This document shows, one piece after another, positions 33,885-48,833 of a stretch of DNA of 64,000 nucleotides. Under the pieces are notes generated by a model. It did not search any database and was not told the DNA's origin. It was given only the letters and a program-made list of their open reading frames with translations. Position 1 is the first letter of the stretch, and each line of letters starts with the position of its first letter. This stretch comes from Malus domestica (Eukaryota; Streptophyta; Magnoliopsida; Rosales; Rosaceae): positions 29,603,001 through 29,667,000 of the forward strand of contig NC_091671.1 of the NCBI RefSeq assembly GCF_042453785.1, given 5' to 3'. A program made the position numbers and the translations under genes.

Positions 33885-36800
33885 ATGGAATCTGCAGCTA
33901 GTGATCATTCTATTCACAACTGCAGATCAATTGAAGCACAGCATGTCGTACTTTCTCCCGAGACGGCGGATGATCACGATCATCATGGGAAGCGAGTTGT
34001 AGATGAATTAGACTTCTTTGCTCATAAGGGTCGTTTGAAAGAAGCTAAAGATCACACGGCAGAAGTTAAAGAAGAATGCGATCATCACGGGGTTGGTCAA
34101 GAAAAGCAACTACCCGACGTAAATGTGTGAAACCACTATATATAGCTGGTTACTTATTATTGACTACTTCTATATTTTGATTTTTTTTACACCATCTGAC
34201 TTTTAGTGCTATTGGGTTTGTTGTTTTTTTTGTAATTTTTATAATCATAGACTGGATTGAATCTTCTTACAACATACACCAGTAGCGACAAATCATCCAT
34301 GGATGTTGGAACTTCGTCGTCCCGTAATATGGAAGACAAGCATAGAACAAATGAGGTACATCTAACATAGAATATTTAGTCAGTGTTTTTGCTTCTCAGC
34401 TTTGAAAAATCGATATGATGATGCTATTCCTACTCCTATATTCTCTGATAAATTTTTTTCCGCAAGTGTTTTTAAATAATAAACTATTTTGATCCTAATT
34501 TGGATCGATATTCAAGTGAAAAGTTATAATATTTTGGGTGCAGTTGGCAGTTCTTCAAGCTGAACTAGGCCGTATGAATGTAGAAAATCAACGGTTGAGA
34601 GGTGTGATTCATCAGGTTAACACTAATTACCAGGCGTTGCAGGTGCACCTTGTGAAACTGAAAAATCAAAAGACTGATCAACAAGCTGCAGAACAACACA
34701 AGGTATATATAGAACAAATATACAAAATTATTTTTCAATTACGTTTCTTTATTAATTATGTCTTTGATTAATTTTATTAATATCATCACGTTCATGGCTT
34801 TTTTTAGATGAACTTAAATGGATCAGAGGTACTAAAAGAGAAGCAGTTGATGAACGAGTTCAATAATCTTGCTCCAAGACAATTTATGGATATGGGAAGG
34901 GCTGAGAAAGATGAGCTTTCACAGTGTTCTCATGAAGGCTGCAGATCCCAAGATTGTTCTGGGTCGTTCCCTCGAAACAACATAGTCGAGTCAATGGAGT
35001 GCTGCAAGGGTACTAGTCATGTTCACAGGGATATTAGTGGAAGAAGTAGTACTACTGGGGCAGAAGACAGCCCTGACCACGAATTTCAAGGGTGGATTCC
35101 TAATAAGGTTCCCAAGTTGATGAGCCCTCCTAGGGAAGTGGATCAAGCCTCATCCGAAACCATATCCATGATTAAAAAAGCTCGGGTTTCTGTTCGAGCA
35201 CGATCTGAAGCTTCCATGGTATGAAACTCGTTACCTTGACCTCTGCTTGACTAATATGATGAGTGTGTATATGCATAAAATATTGGCTTAATAGCCAAAA
35301 TGGTCTCTGAGATTTGTATAACTCATCACTTTGGTCCCTAACATTTCAAATCAATCAAAGTGGTCCCTGAGATTGTCCACTATCCATCATTTTGGTTCTT
35401 TCGTTAAAAACTTCGTTTAGTGTCCCGGAGCTCTTGGCTGGAAGTTTGGACAATTTTCAAAGTTTCGTAACTCAATCGTTTCTTAATCAAATTCGACCCA
35501 TAATATATCAAAATGAAGATAGGAAAGTGTAGAACAAGATTATACATATTTGAAAGCCCAACGGTAGCTGGCGATAGCCGGAAAATAGCCTCAAAGTTGA
35601 CTGGTCTGAGGAAAAACTGGAAAACTCGCACGGAAACTGGGATAAATTTTAAACATTCATAACTTCTTCAGTACTCAACGAAATCAAGTGATTCAAAAAT
35701 GAAAATCATACTTTTCGACAAGAAAAAGAGAATGGTACCTTTTTAGATGGCTATATCGCCGTGGTTTGGCCGGAAAACAGCTCCAAAGTGGCTGTCCAAG
35801 GCCACTTTGAGGCTATTTACCCAGTTTCCGACGAGTTTTCCAGTTTTTTCTCAGACCAGTCAACTTTGAGGCTATTTTCCGGCAATCTCCGGCATCCATT
35901 GGGCTTTAAAATAGGTATAATATTATTCTACACTTTACTATCTTCATTTTGATATATTATGGGTCGAATTTGGTTAAGAAACGATTGAGTTACGAAGCTT
36001 TGAAAATTGCCCAAACTTCCCGCCAAGAGTTCCGGGACACTTAACGGAGTTTTTAACGGAATGACCAAAATGATGGATGGTGGACAATCGCAAGGACCAC
36101 TTTGATTGATTTGAAATGTTAGGGACCAAAGTAATGAGTTATGCAAATCTCAGGGACCACTTTGATTGATTTGAAATGTTAGAGACCAAAGTGATGAGTT
36201 ATGCAAATTTCAGTGACCATTTTGGCTCTTTACCCTAAAATATTACCTCACTCGTAAAATGTTCTCTCGCTAGACTATCTTTTTTTTGCTACCTAATTTG
36301 TCAAATTGTGTAATTGTTTCATTGGTCAAGTTGATTCTTATCTATACACATGGTGATCCAAATTTACAATCTAAAACATAAGTTTTTATATGACAACATT
36401 AATCTCAAAAGAATATTAATTACCCTCCCACCATGATCCACTCTCGTTGAAATTAATTTTCCTAATCAGATGCATGACAAATTATATATACCTGTATATA
36501 AACATATCCTTTTTCGAACATTTCAAAAAGACCTTGATTCCCTAAAAGATGCAGAAAATATGAACTGATGGAATATAATTCAAAGATAGAGAAACCAATA
36601 AGACCAAGAGAAGTGTACGGCTCGTTTAAGAATTTCATAATCTTTTCTCTCGATATCTACCTTAGTCTTGATTGTCTTAGCTATTTGAAGAAAGTCAAAT
36701 ACACAGCCTAGCAGTCATAATATTAAATTCGAACGTGCAGATATCTGATGGATGCCAATGGAGAAAGTATGGCCAGAAAATGGCTAAAGGAAATCCATGC

Positions 36801-37575
36801 CCTCGAGCTTATTATCGTTGCACTATGGCAACTGGTTGCCCAGTTCGCAAACAGGTACACCTTTTTTTTTTCTTTTTAGATTAACAGTCTGATAACACAC
36901 AACATGTCAAAATATTAATTTGGCATGAGAAAATCAGTTTTCCTAACAAATGGACCTAATTGGGTTCCTCATTACCAGGTACAAAGATGTGCGGAAGATC
37001 GAACAATACTTATAACAACATACGAAGGTCAACACAACCATCCACTCCCTCCAGCTGCAATGGCCATGGCATCTACTACATCAGCAGCAGCATCAATGCT
37101 TCTATCAGGCTCAAATCCTAGTGCCGATGGCCTAATAAGCTCAAACACCTTCCTAGCAAGAACAGGATTGCCTAACTGCCCACCAAGCTTGGCAACACTT
37201 TCGGCTACAGCCCCATTTCCTACTGTCACCTTGGACCTCACTCGCACTCCCACTTCCTCAGAGATGCCACTTGGCCAACCAAACCAGCACCCTTCAAATT
37301 TTCCCCACAACAATCTTATGTCTGTGCCACAAATTCTAGGTCAAGCCCTTTACAACCAACCCAAATTCTCGGTTCTCAATAGCCTTCAGGGGTTGGATAG
37401 TACTACACACTCACTGGCTGACAAAGTCAGTGCAGCAACAGCAGCCATCGCAGCTGACCCTAATTTCACAACGGCTCTGGTAGCAGCCATCACCTCTATC
37501 GTTGGCAATGTTCAGTCAAACAATAACACCAACAACAATGTTTCTCCAGGAAACGATAGTGGCAACAATACATGA
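33885..37575 (+). CDS. WRKY transcription factor, group IIb (WRKY6/31/42-like)
   Basis: Six exons: 33885-34124, 34251-34355, 34544-34702, 34808-35218, 36741-36854 and 36979-37575. All have GT-AG introns in phase 0, giving 541 residues. A start at 33885 gives the usual MESAASDHS leader. Features in order are the TGLNLLT motif, a leucine-zipper helix (residues of about 116-150, [19 protein letters not shown]), then WRKYGQK (312-318). Zinc ligands C332, C338, H362 and H364 follow (C-X5-C-X23-H-X-H). An Ala/Ser-rich tail with a [13 protein letters not shown] helix ends it. The intron inside the WRKY domain after VRKQ is the position typical of groups IIa/IIb. Such nuclear factors bind W-boxes in defence, phosphate and senescence programmes. 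Intron 4 (1.5 kb) holds a foldback transposon. Confidence 0.95.
35285..36235. mobile_element. Mutator-like foldback MITE in WRKY intron 4
   Basis: Terminal repeats of several hundred bp pair across the element. The left arm starts GGCTTAATAGCCAAAATGGT; the complement of the right arm starts GGGTAAAGAGCCAAAATGGT. Both continue through ATTTCAAATCAATCAAAGTG and GTGTCCCGG. TAAAATATT (9 bp) is duplicated at 35276-35284 and 36236-36244, the length typical of Mutator-like elements. The right arm has an extra tandem copy of about 62 bp. No transposase. RNA from this intron could form a long hairpin. Confidence 0.85.
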
Positions 37576-37939
37576 ATAAGTCATTTTCATTGGTAATGAT
37601 AAATATGGATATGAAGTCAATTCTTAGATATTTAGCTTGAGTGTAATAAAAGACTCTCATTGATTCAATGTCTTTTTATTTATTTTTAATTTTCCCCCAA
37701 TTTATTTTAAATCGTACATATGGCCTTATATAGAGTTTCTATAATAAGGATGAATATCTTTCTACAACTTAAACAAGTTAAAACTACAATGCATTTTATG
37801 ATGGGAATCGTTTATATTTATTAGATCTTCATTCAAAGGTCATACTTTCAAAAACTGTCTAAATTCAAAACTCGCTGATCATCTACAATATGCAAAAACG
37901 CATGGTATGGTACACAAAGCTGAAATAAAGTACAAATAA
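37576..37939. other. WRKY 3' flank
   Basis: AT-rich sequence with AATAAA-like GTAATAAAAGA near 37643 as a possible poly(A) signal for the WRKY gene. No other gene. Confidence 0.4.
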
Positions 37940-38290
37940 TCAAATGGCTTAACAATTATTGATTTCGAAAGAGCTGCTACGATAAGTTTGGGTTTGATAA
38001 TTATTGGATTGATCTAGTTATGGATTGTATATTTTCTGTTTCCTTGTCCTTCCTTATTAATGGGAAGGCTAATGGTTATATCTACCCTAGCAAAGGTATT
38101 AGACATGGAGATCCCTCCTTGCATCTATTTTATGCATGCAGTCACTTGTTAGACAGCTAATGAGATAGCAAACGCGATCAAGTAGGAATTCTTTCATCAC
38201 ATTTTGGTTATAAAATTGCCAACCTAATGTTTTCTAAAGCCACTACCAAAGTTGCTAGAAATGTTCTAGATATTCTTAAACTCTTTTGCT
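37940..38290 (+). pseudogene. Fragment of a LINE reverse transcriptase
   Basis: Plus-strand reading gives WIDLVMDCIFSVSLSFLING, then GYIYPSKGIRHGDPS and, after stops and shifts, KATTKVARNVLDIL. These match the middle part of plant L1-type LINE reverse transcriptases (the G-I-R-Q-G-D-P block). The fragment is short and has stops. It is a different family from the RTE-type LINE at 58590. Confidence 0.7.
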
Positions 38291-39150
38291 GAAGATTCTG
38301 GGAAAAAATAAACTTCTTTAAATTTCCAATTAAATTAGTAATGCTTGTAGAAATTCTATCGCAAATCTGTTACAAATACAACACAAAACTACAATAAGAA
38401 AGTACATATATAGGGATGTACAATGTATAATTTTTTTTAAAAACCTGCAAATTCGGAGTTAATTTTGAGAGGTCAAAAGAAACTAACTAGTGGAAAACCA
38501 ATTCTCTTTCAAGAGCTAGTAAGCTAACCTTAATCAAATCTAATTTAACTGTATTCCTAATACGTGAAGGCAATGTCGTTAAATATGACATTGATAATCA
38601 GTTACAATATCGTCTTTCATGTTGTTCGAGTAGCTATGTGCATTGTTGCTGATCAATTTCAACTCCCTTGTACTGTACATTCACTTTAATAAGTAAACAG
38701 CTTCAACAAGAATCTAATTCTGATTCCTCCTCGTTTCAATTCCTCATCAATTCAATTCCTCTATTTTAATTATGATTACGTAAATGAGTTATTAATGTTT
38801 CAATCATCTGATTTTTAATCAGACACGGCCTAAAACAAAATACATTGTATAAGCTCCTCCATATTCAACTCAAAAGAGTGGGCCAATTTATCTTGCGCTT
38901 GAGACTTAGCATTGAGTCATTGGGCCGAAAGAATCATGGAAGTTGAGATGGGCTTGTGCCATACGGACCCAAAGCTAATCATCAGACTCTGTAGTCTTCA
39001 CCACACAGGAGCACAGCTCATTTTCCTTCGTTATTCTCTCTTGCACGAAAAGAATAAAACGACTTCTGCGGACGTGATGATCAGTCATCAAGAACACGTG
39101 TACGTATGAGATTGAAAGTTGTCGGCTTTGGAAATCCAAACGGAAATATA
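38291..39150. other. Intergenic spacer
   Basis: No gene or clear repeat seen. The right part is the presumed promoter of the aspartic proteinase gene. Confidence 0.4.
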
Positions 39151-39339
39151 AATATCTTGTCCAGTGGGAAGTGTATGGGGGAAAAGCGCACTCCTTTCCT
39201 TTCTCATCGTCTTCCTGCCTACATACTGTGAGTCATTTTCTTCCTGTAATTTCCTTTGTAATTATCGCTTTCAATTTATAATTTTTTTTAGGAATTCAAT
39301 TCGAAACCGTAGTTTCTATCAAAGCAGTGATCAACAGGT
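39150..39339 (+). other. Probable non-coding first exon of the aspartic proteinase gene
   Basis: A donor GATCAACAG/GTACCA at 39339/39340 can pair with the ATGCAG acceptor at about 39896, six bases before the start codon. A leader intron of about 560 bp with long T tracts fits plant genes of this class. The transcription start is not determined. Confidence 0.5.
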
Positions 39340-39809
39340 ACCATAGATTTTTGTTTTTCGGGAATTTATTTTTAATTTTTTAGAGATATGTTTTCTGTCT
39401 GTTTGCGTTATAATTTGTTCTGATAAACTTTGATTTCGTGCATAATTGATCAGTAATCGTTGTGTATTTGTTTTATTTGATATGGTTGTGGTTGATTACG
39501 AAAATTGGGTTTATTTAACTGAGCTGACCTGACTTTTTTGTAATTTGAACTCTGATTTTGTTCTTTTTATCCGAATTTTATTCATTTTCAAGGAAAATAA
39601 ACGGTGGTTGAAGAAAATATTAAGTAAAAGAGTGCAGTGTTAGACAGCGATGACCTGGTTTCTGTCTGCGACGCTTTTTTGTTGAATTTTTTGATTGATG
39701 TGTTTGTGAGCAAACTCGACTGTGACTCCGGTGGAGTACTGTTGTGATTGCGTTTCACTAGTTTAAGGGCTTAGAGGTTTTTTTTTTATTTTCGTCAACA
39801 AGGGTTTAG

Positions 39810-43574
<3,765 letters not shown>

Positions 43575-44129
43575 ATAAATATTAGCTTCGCATGTGCAGC
43601 TTGTGCTCCTCGCTTATTCTCACTTTTACATATTGGAGTTTCAGAGTATCCTATCTAGTACTGGGTCTGGGAGTAACCAGTGAATCATAATTGCATGTAA
43701 ATATACCAGTGTGTGGCCTTTATTCCGATGTATTTTCAACGTTGCTCTGAGACTGAGAAAGTGGATACTTTCCGACACTCTTTTCATATGCGATACATTT
43801 GATCGATCGTTTATATACATGTACTTACGTTTGTGCCACTGTACTATGTAAGCTTTGTTGCCCCCTTGAAACGTCTTGTCGTTAGTCTAATGGGGAACTT
43901 GATTTCCTGCCCTGTAACTTACTGAATGCTCAAGATTTATATAGGTCTTATGGTCGACTTCTCGTGGATGCATACGTGATACACTTCTGTTAGGCTGTTT
44001 CTCATTGCCTTGCCCTGGCTGTTCAATTTTGGCGTTCTACGTGTGCCCTTGAGGATTAGTTGAGTTGATATCCCGGGATTCCCCGAGTTTCAAATTTTAG
44101 ATTCTAAAACCCTATGGAGCGATTTAACG
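43575..44129. other. 3' untranslated region and flank of the proteinase gene
   Basis: AT-rich sequence with no supported gene. Transcript end not determined. Confidence 0.4.
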
Positions 44130-44300
44130 ATTAAAAATTAGGAAAACTAATGAAAAAGGCTTGAAAACTTTGAGTTTGAATGATAAGGACAAAATAAAGG
44201 GTAAAGTGAATAGTATCAGGATTGACTTTTTAGTGTAAAAATGTGGTTTTTCGTTAAAGTGAACAGTACCGGGTGCTTTTCGTTAAAGTTCCCTTAAAAA
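44130..44300. repeat. Short inverted-repeat element fragment
   Basis: The left end GGAAAACTAATGAAAAAGGC and the complement of the right end, GGGAACTTTAACGAAAAGC, pair imperfectly. The interior has two TTTTCGTTAAAGTGAACAGT-like blocks. It resembles short non-autonomous elements common in Rosaceae genomes; the class was not resolved. Confidence 0.5.
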
Positions 44301-47140
44301 TTTCAGAATATATAGTTACCCTGAAAACTGATTTATTATTCCTGTGCAATCGTCTGTTTTGTAGATCTAGTTTCGTATGTTATCGTTTTGGTTCTTTCGG
44401 TTTGCCGCTGACTAAAGAGTTTCCTTCATAAGAAAAGAAACAATAAAAAGGGGCAATGCATAAAGCATAAACAAATTTTAGTTGGCAAGGGATGCATCTT
44501 CTAACCAAGTTATGAAAGCATCAAGCTCATGGATTGGGATTGATGGGGGCAGAGATTAGAAACCAATTAAAATTAAGACGATTGAGAGGATCCTATTTTT
44601 TTTGCAAGAGATGAGATCGCTTGTGGATTCGCTCTATAACGTTGTTTAATTAAAGAGTTAATAGCATTTCAAGATGCAGTTAGGATCATTTTATCCCTAT
44701 ATAGGCCCGAGATTGAGTCATGCGGGAGCGTGGTGAATGATAACGACAAGACTAAACATGATGAGTAGAGACGAGCAAACGAGGAATCGTGAAATTTTAT
44801 TTGATGTAAAGTGAAGATCTTATCTAGAATAGTGTTGGGTGTGATGTAAGATAGACAAAAAGGGAAAACTTCTCCCTTATCTTTAGATCTAACATAAAGT
44901 AGCAAGAGAGTAGCCCCTCAAGAAATTCACATTTCCTGCTTAAAAAAATATTGGGAATAGTTCATTAAAACCCATGCGTTGTGAATGTGATTAAAATTCG
45001 AATGGAGATTGAAGGAGAGTAGATTTTCACATGGGATGTCTGAATTTCCAGCAGTATGTAGTGAAGGCAATACAGTAAGGCCAAAGCCTCATAGCATTCA
45101 TTTCATTTGTAGTTGTAAATGTGACCTCATCACATGGTAACGTTTGTTCGTAAAGCTACCTAGCTACTTAGCTAAGAAACGTTTTATTCCCAAAGTAGTG
45201 AATATTTGGTTGCTTCTTGACCAGGCAAAAATGTGACCAAGATGCACTCTCCTATTTTATAGTATATCAGTATTATATCAAAACAACTTTAATTTGGATT
45301 CACTTAAAAGAATGAGGGCTCCTCTACACATCGTAGTTTAAGTAGTTCGGATCTACTGGTTATATATTTTTTGAATTTTTCAACGCACATCTAATCGTTA
45401 AATTCGGCATCGTATGTCATTGTTGTAGTCTAAAATTTTCGAAGAATGAGACGTGATTGATATGTTGATGTTAAATTTAGAGCTAGAGCTTATGGGGAAT
45501 TTTCTGGTATGTATTCTTCTTTTTATGAAGGCATATATTAGCATGTGAATTTTTGAAGAATGAGATTGTACTCGTTAAATCCCTTAATTCTTTAGCGCAC
45601 ATCCAACCGTTAAATTCAGCAATTTATGTCACCGATGTACTCTAGAATGTGAATGCAGCTTAAAGCATGCTCATTAACTTTGCCTAAACTCGAGCTGTAC
45701 TGAAAATTCAAATAAGCAAAAAAGCCAGTGCTATCCAATATGGGTTGGGCGGTTGGTCCCTTTCTTCACAAGCTGACCGGTTTGAAGAAAAAAACAGGGG
45801 GGAAAAGAAGACGGGTAAATTTGGGAAGACATAGTTTGGTAATGTGGGTCTCTCTCTCTCTCTGGTATCTCTGTGTGCTTATATAGCTGTAAAGGAGATA
45901 AGTTTTCAGTGCCTTGCCCCCTCAGACTTCTCTACGCACCGACAGATTGGATCAATTTTTTATTTTTTTTTTTAATTTCCTTCCTTCACGTTGTGATACC
46001 ACTTATGCCACTTTCTTGCACCAAGAATAATTACCAGGGAGGATTCAAATTGATAATGTTGGAATCATCTAACATTGAAATTTGAAAACAAACAGTGGTC
46101 CAACGGTTAAACAATTTCTGATATTTTTGATATTTTTCGTAAATGATCTTTAAAGAGTGATATGAAAAGTAGACAGTTTTAATAATTAAGTAACATTGTA
46201 GAATGAGAATGAGAGTTGAGAAGGTAAAACGAGAAGGTTGCTAACATCACCTGTATTAGAATACTGGATTTCAAATGTATGAGCAAGTGCTGACGGCTTA
46301 AGCTACGAGTTTTTTGGATTAAAAATTTATAATTCGGTTGGATTAGAAGCTTTCTAGTTTAGTTGACCTTACCTCAAATTCTTTATGTACATTAATATAG
46401 GTTGAATATTCATATTAATGCCCCAGTACTATGAATCTTCAATTTCACATTGTCAAGTATTGTGCTGGTTTCGCTCTCAAGTTTCCACAAGCCCCAAAAA
46501 GAAATTTAATAGCGTTGACATAAGGTCACAAGATTAGAGAACAAGCCGTCACTTAAGAACACATGTCATCACATTTCACATATTTTTCACTATTATCGCA
46601 GTTTAACAGTTTGAACTCATTAAATCTTAACATCAATTGTGTACGTAAACATATATGAATTTTACGATAGATTCGATATCAGTTGAAAATTTCTTTACGT
46701 GTATGGACAACGACAAAACCGGTAGACTCGATCAACCTAATCACAAACCTAAACAACGTTATCTCATTAATCCATTTTACATAGATTCCGGAGGAGTGTG
46801 AAGGAGTGTGAACTCATTCAACCCATGTAGAGCAAGTCATAGTGCAAAAGTAAGCTCCATTCACACTGAAAGAAAAAATATTCAAAAACCGCGTTGAAAG
46901 AGAAAGACGATGCATCTAGAGGTTTGTTAAGTACTTTTTGGCGCCGCCGAAAAAAAAAAAGAATGCCGACTTCTCCAAAACGCAAAAGCACTTAAGCAGC
47001 ATATTCCCCTCTTCCCCCCATAATCTCCTCTTAAGCCCGCAATCTTGGCATGTGGCTTCATGTGTCGCCATGTGGGTGGCGTTATTACAAGCCTAAGTAA
47101 CTGCGCTCCAAGACGGCCAGAGCTGTCAAACGCCCCTCTC
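44301..47140. other. Intergenic spacer
   Basis: No gene seen. It contains two diverged copies of the phrase GCACATC(T/C)AA(T/C)CGTTAAATTC (near 45385 and 45598) and a short CT run near 45850. The last few hundred bases are the kinase promoter. Confidence 0.45.
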
Positions 47141-47147
47141 CTTTTGC

Positions 47148-47153
47148 CACGTG
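47148..47153 (+). promoter_or_regulatory. G-box/ABRE CACGTG upstream of the kinase
   Basis: GCCACGTGGC lies 195 bp before the start codon and about 105 bp before the TATA box. This is the core bound by bZIP/ABF factors. MAPKKK17/18-type genes are known to be ABA-induced, so the site is a plausible ABA element (inference). Confidence 0.55.
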
Positions 47154-47255
47154 GCTCGATTACAAGAAGCTTTAACAGTTAATTATCTGGTTAATTAACA
47201 TCTTATTTTATATACTTTTGGGGTTTACTTTTTGGACCCCCCAACCCCAATGTCA

Positions 47256-47264
47256 CGTATAAAT
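47256..47264 (+). promoter_or_regulatory. TATA box of the kinase gene
   Basis: GTATAAATAATG about 90 bp before the ATG at 47349. This spacing argues for that ATG as the start. Confidence 0.6.
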
Positions 47265-47348
47265 AATGAGCATTTAGCCATTCAGGCATACATTTCAAAA
47301 ATCGCCACCAAACATAAAACTCAAAACTCTCACATTTTCTCTTCTGCC

Positions 47349-48833
47349 ATGGAGCACTGGACCCGAGGACCGACCGTCGGCCGCGGCTCCACTGCCACAG
47401 TCTCCCTCGCCACCAGCACCATCTCCGGCGAACGATTTGCGGTGAAGTCTACCGAGCTCTCCAGCTCGTCTTTTTTGCAGAAGGAGCAATGTTTCTTGTC
47501 CAAGCTAAGTTGCCCCCATATAGTTAAGTACTTGGGCTGCAATGTTAGCATTGAAAACAACGAGCATATGTACAATCTCTGCATGGAGTACGTATCCGGC
47601 GGCACGCTTTTCGATGCGATTCGGAGGCGGGGAGGGCCGCTAGAGGAGGCCATGATCCAACTGTACACACATCAAATTGTGCAAGGATTGGAGTATTTGC
47701 ATGAGAATAAGTTGGTACATTGTGACATCAAGAGCCAAAACATTTTGGCGACCGAAGAGAGCGCCAAAATTGCCGATTTGGGTTGTGCTAAATTGGTACA
47801 AGGAGTTGCAGAGGACGAATACTCTGTCGAGGCAAGTGCTACTATTTCGGGTACGCCGGTGTTTATGGCGCCAGAGGTTGCTCGCGGCGAGGAGCAGGGG
47901 TTTGGGGCTGACATATGGGCTCTAGGGTGCACAATTATAGAAATGGCAACCGGTGGCGGGCCTTGGCCGGAGATAAATGATCCGGTTTCAGCTATCTACC
48001 GGATTGGGTTCTCCGGTGAGGTACCGGAGATTCCAAGCCGACTTTCGAGCAAGGGTAAGGATTTCTTGAGCAAGTGTTTGATGAAAGATCCAAGAGAGAG
48101 GTGGACAGCTAAGCAGCTTCTTGAGCATCCATTTCTGGAAGAGCATTTGGGGTCCAAGTTCAATACAGAGCAAGTAATGGGGTCTCCAATTAGTGTGTTG
48201 GATCAAGGCCTTTGGGATTCATTTGAAGGATCTGAAAGTCCAACGGGATTGCAATCTGTTGAGGTTGAAGGTGTTTGTTTGAATTCTCCAACAGAAAGGA
48301 TCAAGAAACTGATTGGATTTTCGACATCTTCATATGCACCCAATTGGGAATTTGACGAAAGTTGGTCAACTGTTAGAAGCAATGGCGACGAAGAACTCGA
48401 AAACTTGGATGTTGCAAACAACAATGTCGTCTCAGACGATGAAGTTTTTGCTGCAACTTCTTCAACTGTGGCTTCAATTGTTCTTGAAGAGACTGAGAGT
48501 TTAAACTCCGATGAGGATTTAGATTTTGAATTTATGATTAGTAATAGTGTGATAGAAGATTATTTTGTATCATACCATCTTGAAATTGAATCAGATAATC
48601 AGAATTATGATTTTATTCACTCCCATTGTTATCATTCGTGTCTTAGTTTTGCCTGCCAAAGTAACATTAGTGGAGTTTCTTTTCTATTTTGTTTTAGTTT
48701 TAGTAGTTCCAACTTCCAAGGGCGACAAGCCTATAGCATTGACAAATCACCGACTAGCTACCCGTTTAGCGATCCTGCTGCTCCCAATACTAGAAGAGGT
48801 CTCAAACTTGAATTGTCAAAGTTTCATAGTTGA
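47349..48833 (+). CDS. MAP kinase kinase kinase, MAPKKK17/18-like
   Basis: A single exon of 494 residues. The frame is open further upstream but has no ATG there, and 47349 lies just after the TATA box. The kinase domain covers residues 4-265: Gly loop GRGSTATVSL, Lys33 (FAVKS), catalytic HCDIKSQN (D126, K128), DLG in place of DFG (D143), and GTPVFMAPEVARGEEQG. HCD instead of HRD and the MAPEVARGEEQG signature mark the MEKK-like, intronless MAPKKK13-21 group. These act at the top of MAPK cascades in ABA and stress signalling. The 230-residue tail is acidic with no known domain. Its last 60 residues (Cys/Ser/Phe-rich) are unusual and may not be conserved. Confidence 0.92.
   Translation: MEHWTRGPTVGRGSTATVSLATSTISGERFAVKSTELSSSSFLQKEQCFLSKLSCPHIVKYLGCNVSIENNEHMYNLCMEYVSGGTLFDAIRRRGGPLEEAMIQLYTHQIVQGLEYLHENKLVHCDIKSQNILATEESAKIADLGCAKLVQGVAEDEYSVEASATISGTPVFMAPEVARGEEQGFGADIWALGCTIIEMATGGGPWPEINDPVSAIYRIGFSGEVPEIPSRLSSKGKDFLSKCLMKDPRERWTAKQLLEHPFLEEHLGSKFNTEQVMGSPISVLDQGLWDSFEGSESPTGLQSVEVEGVCLNSPTERIKKLIGFSTSSYAPNWEFDESWSTVRSNGDEELENLDVANNNVVSDDEVFAATSSTVASIVLEETESLNSDEDLDFEFMISNSVIEDYFVSYHLEIESDNQNYDFIHSHCYHSCLSFACQSNISGVSFLFCFSFSSSNFQGRQAYSIDKSPTSYPFSDPAAPNTRRGLKLELSKFHS

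Noticed and set aside
47232-47348. Upstream extension of the MAPKKK frame
   Set aside because: It has no in-frame ATG and spans the TATA box, so it is 5' untranslated sequence and promoter.
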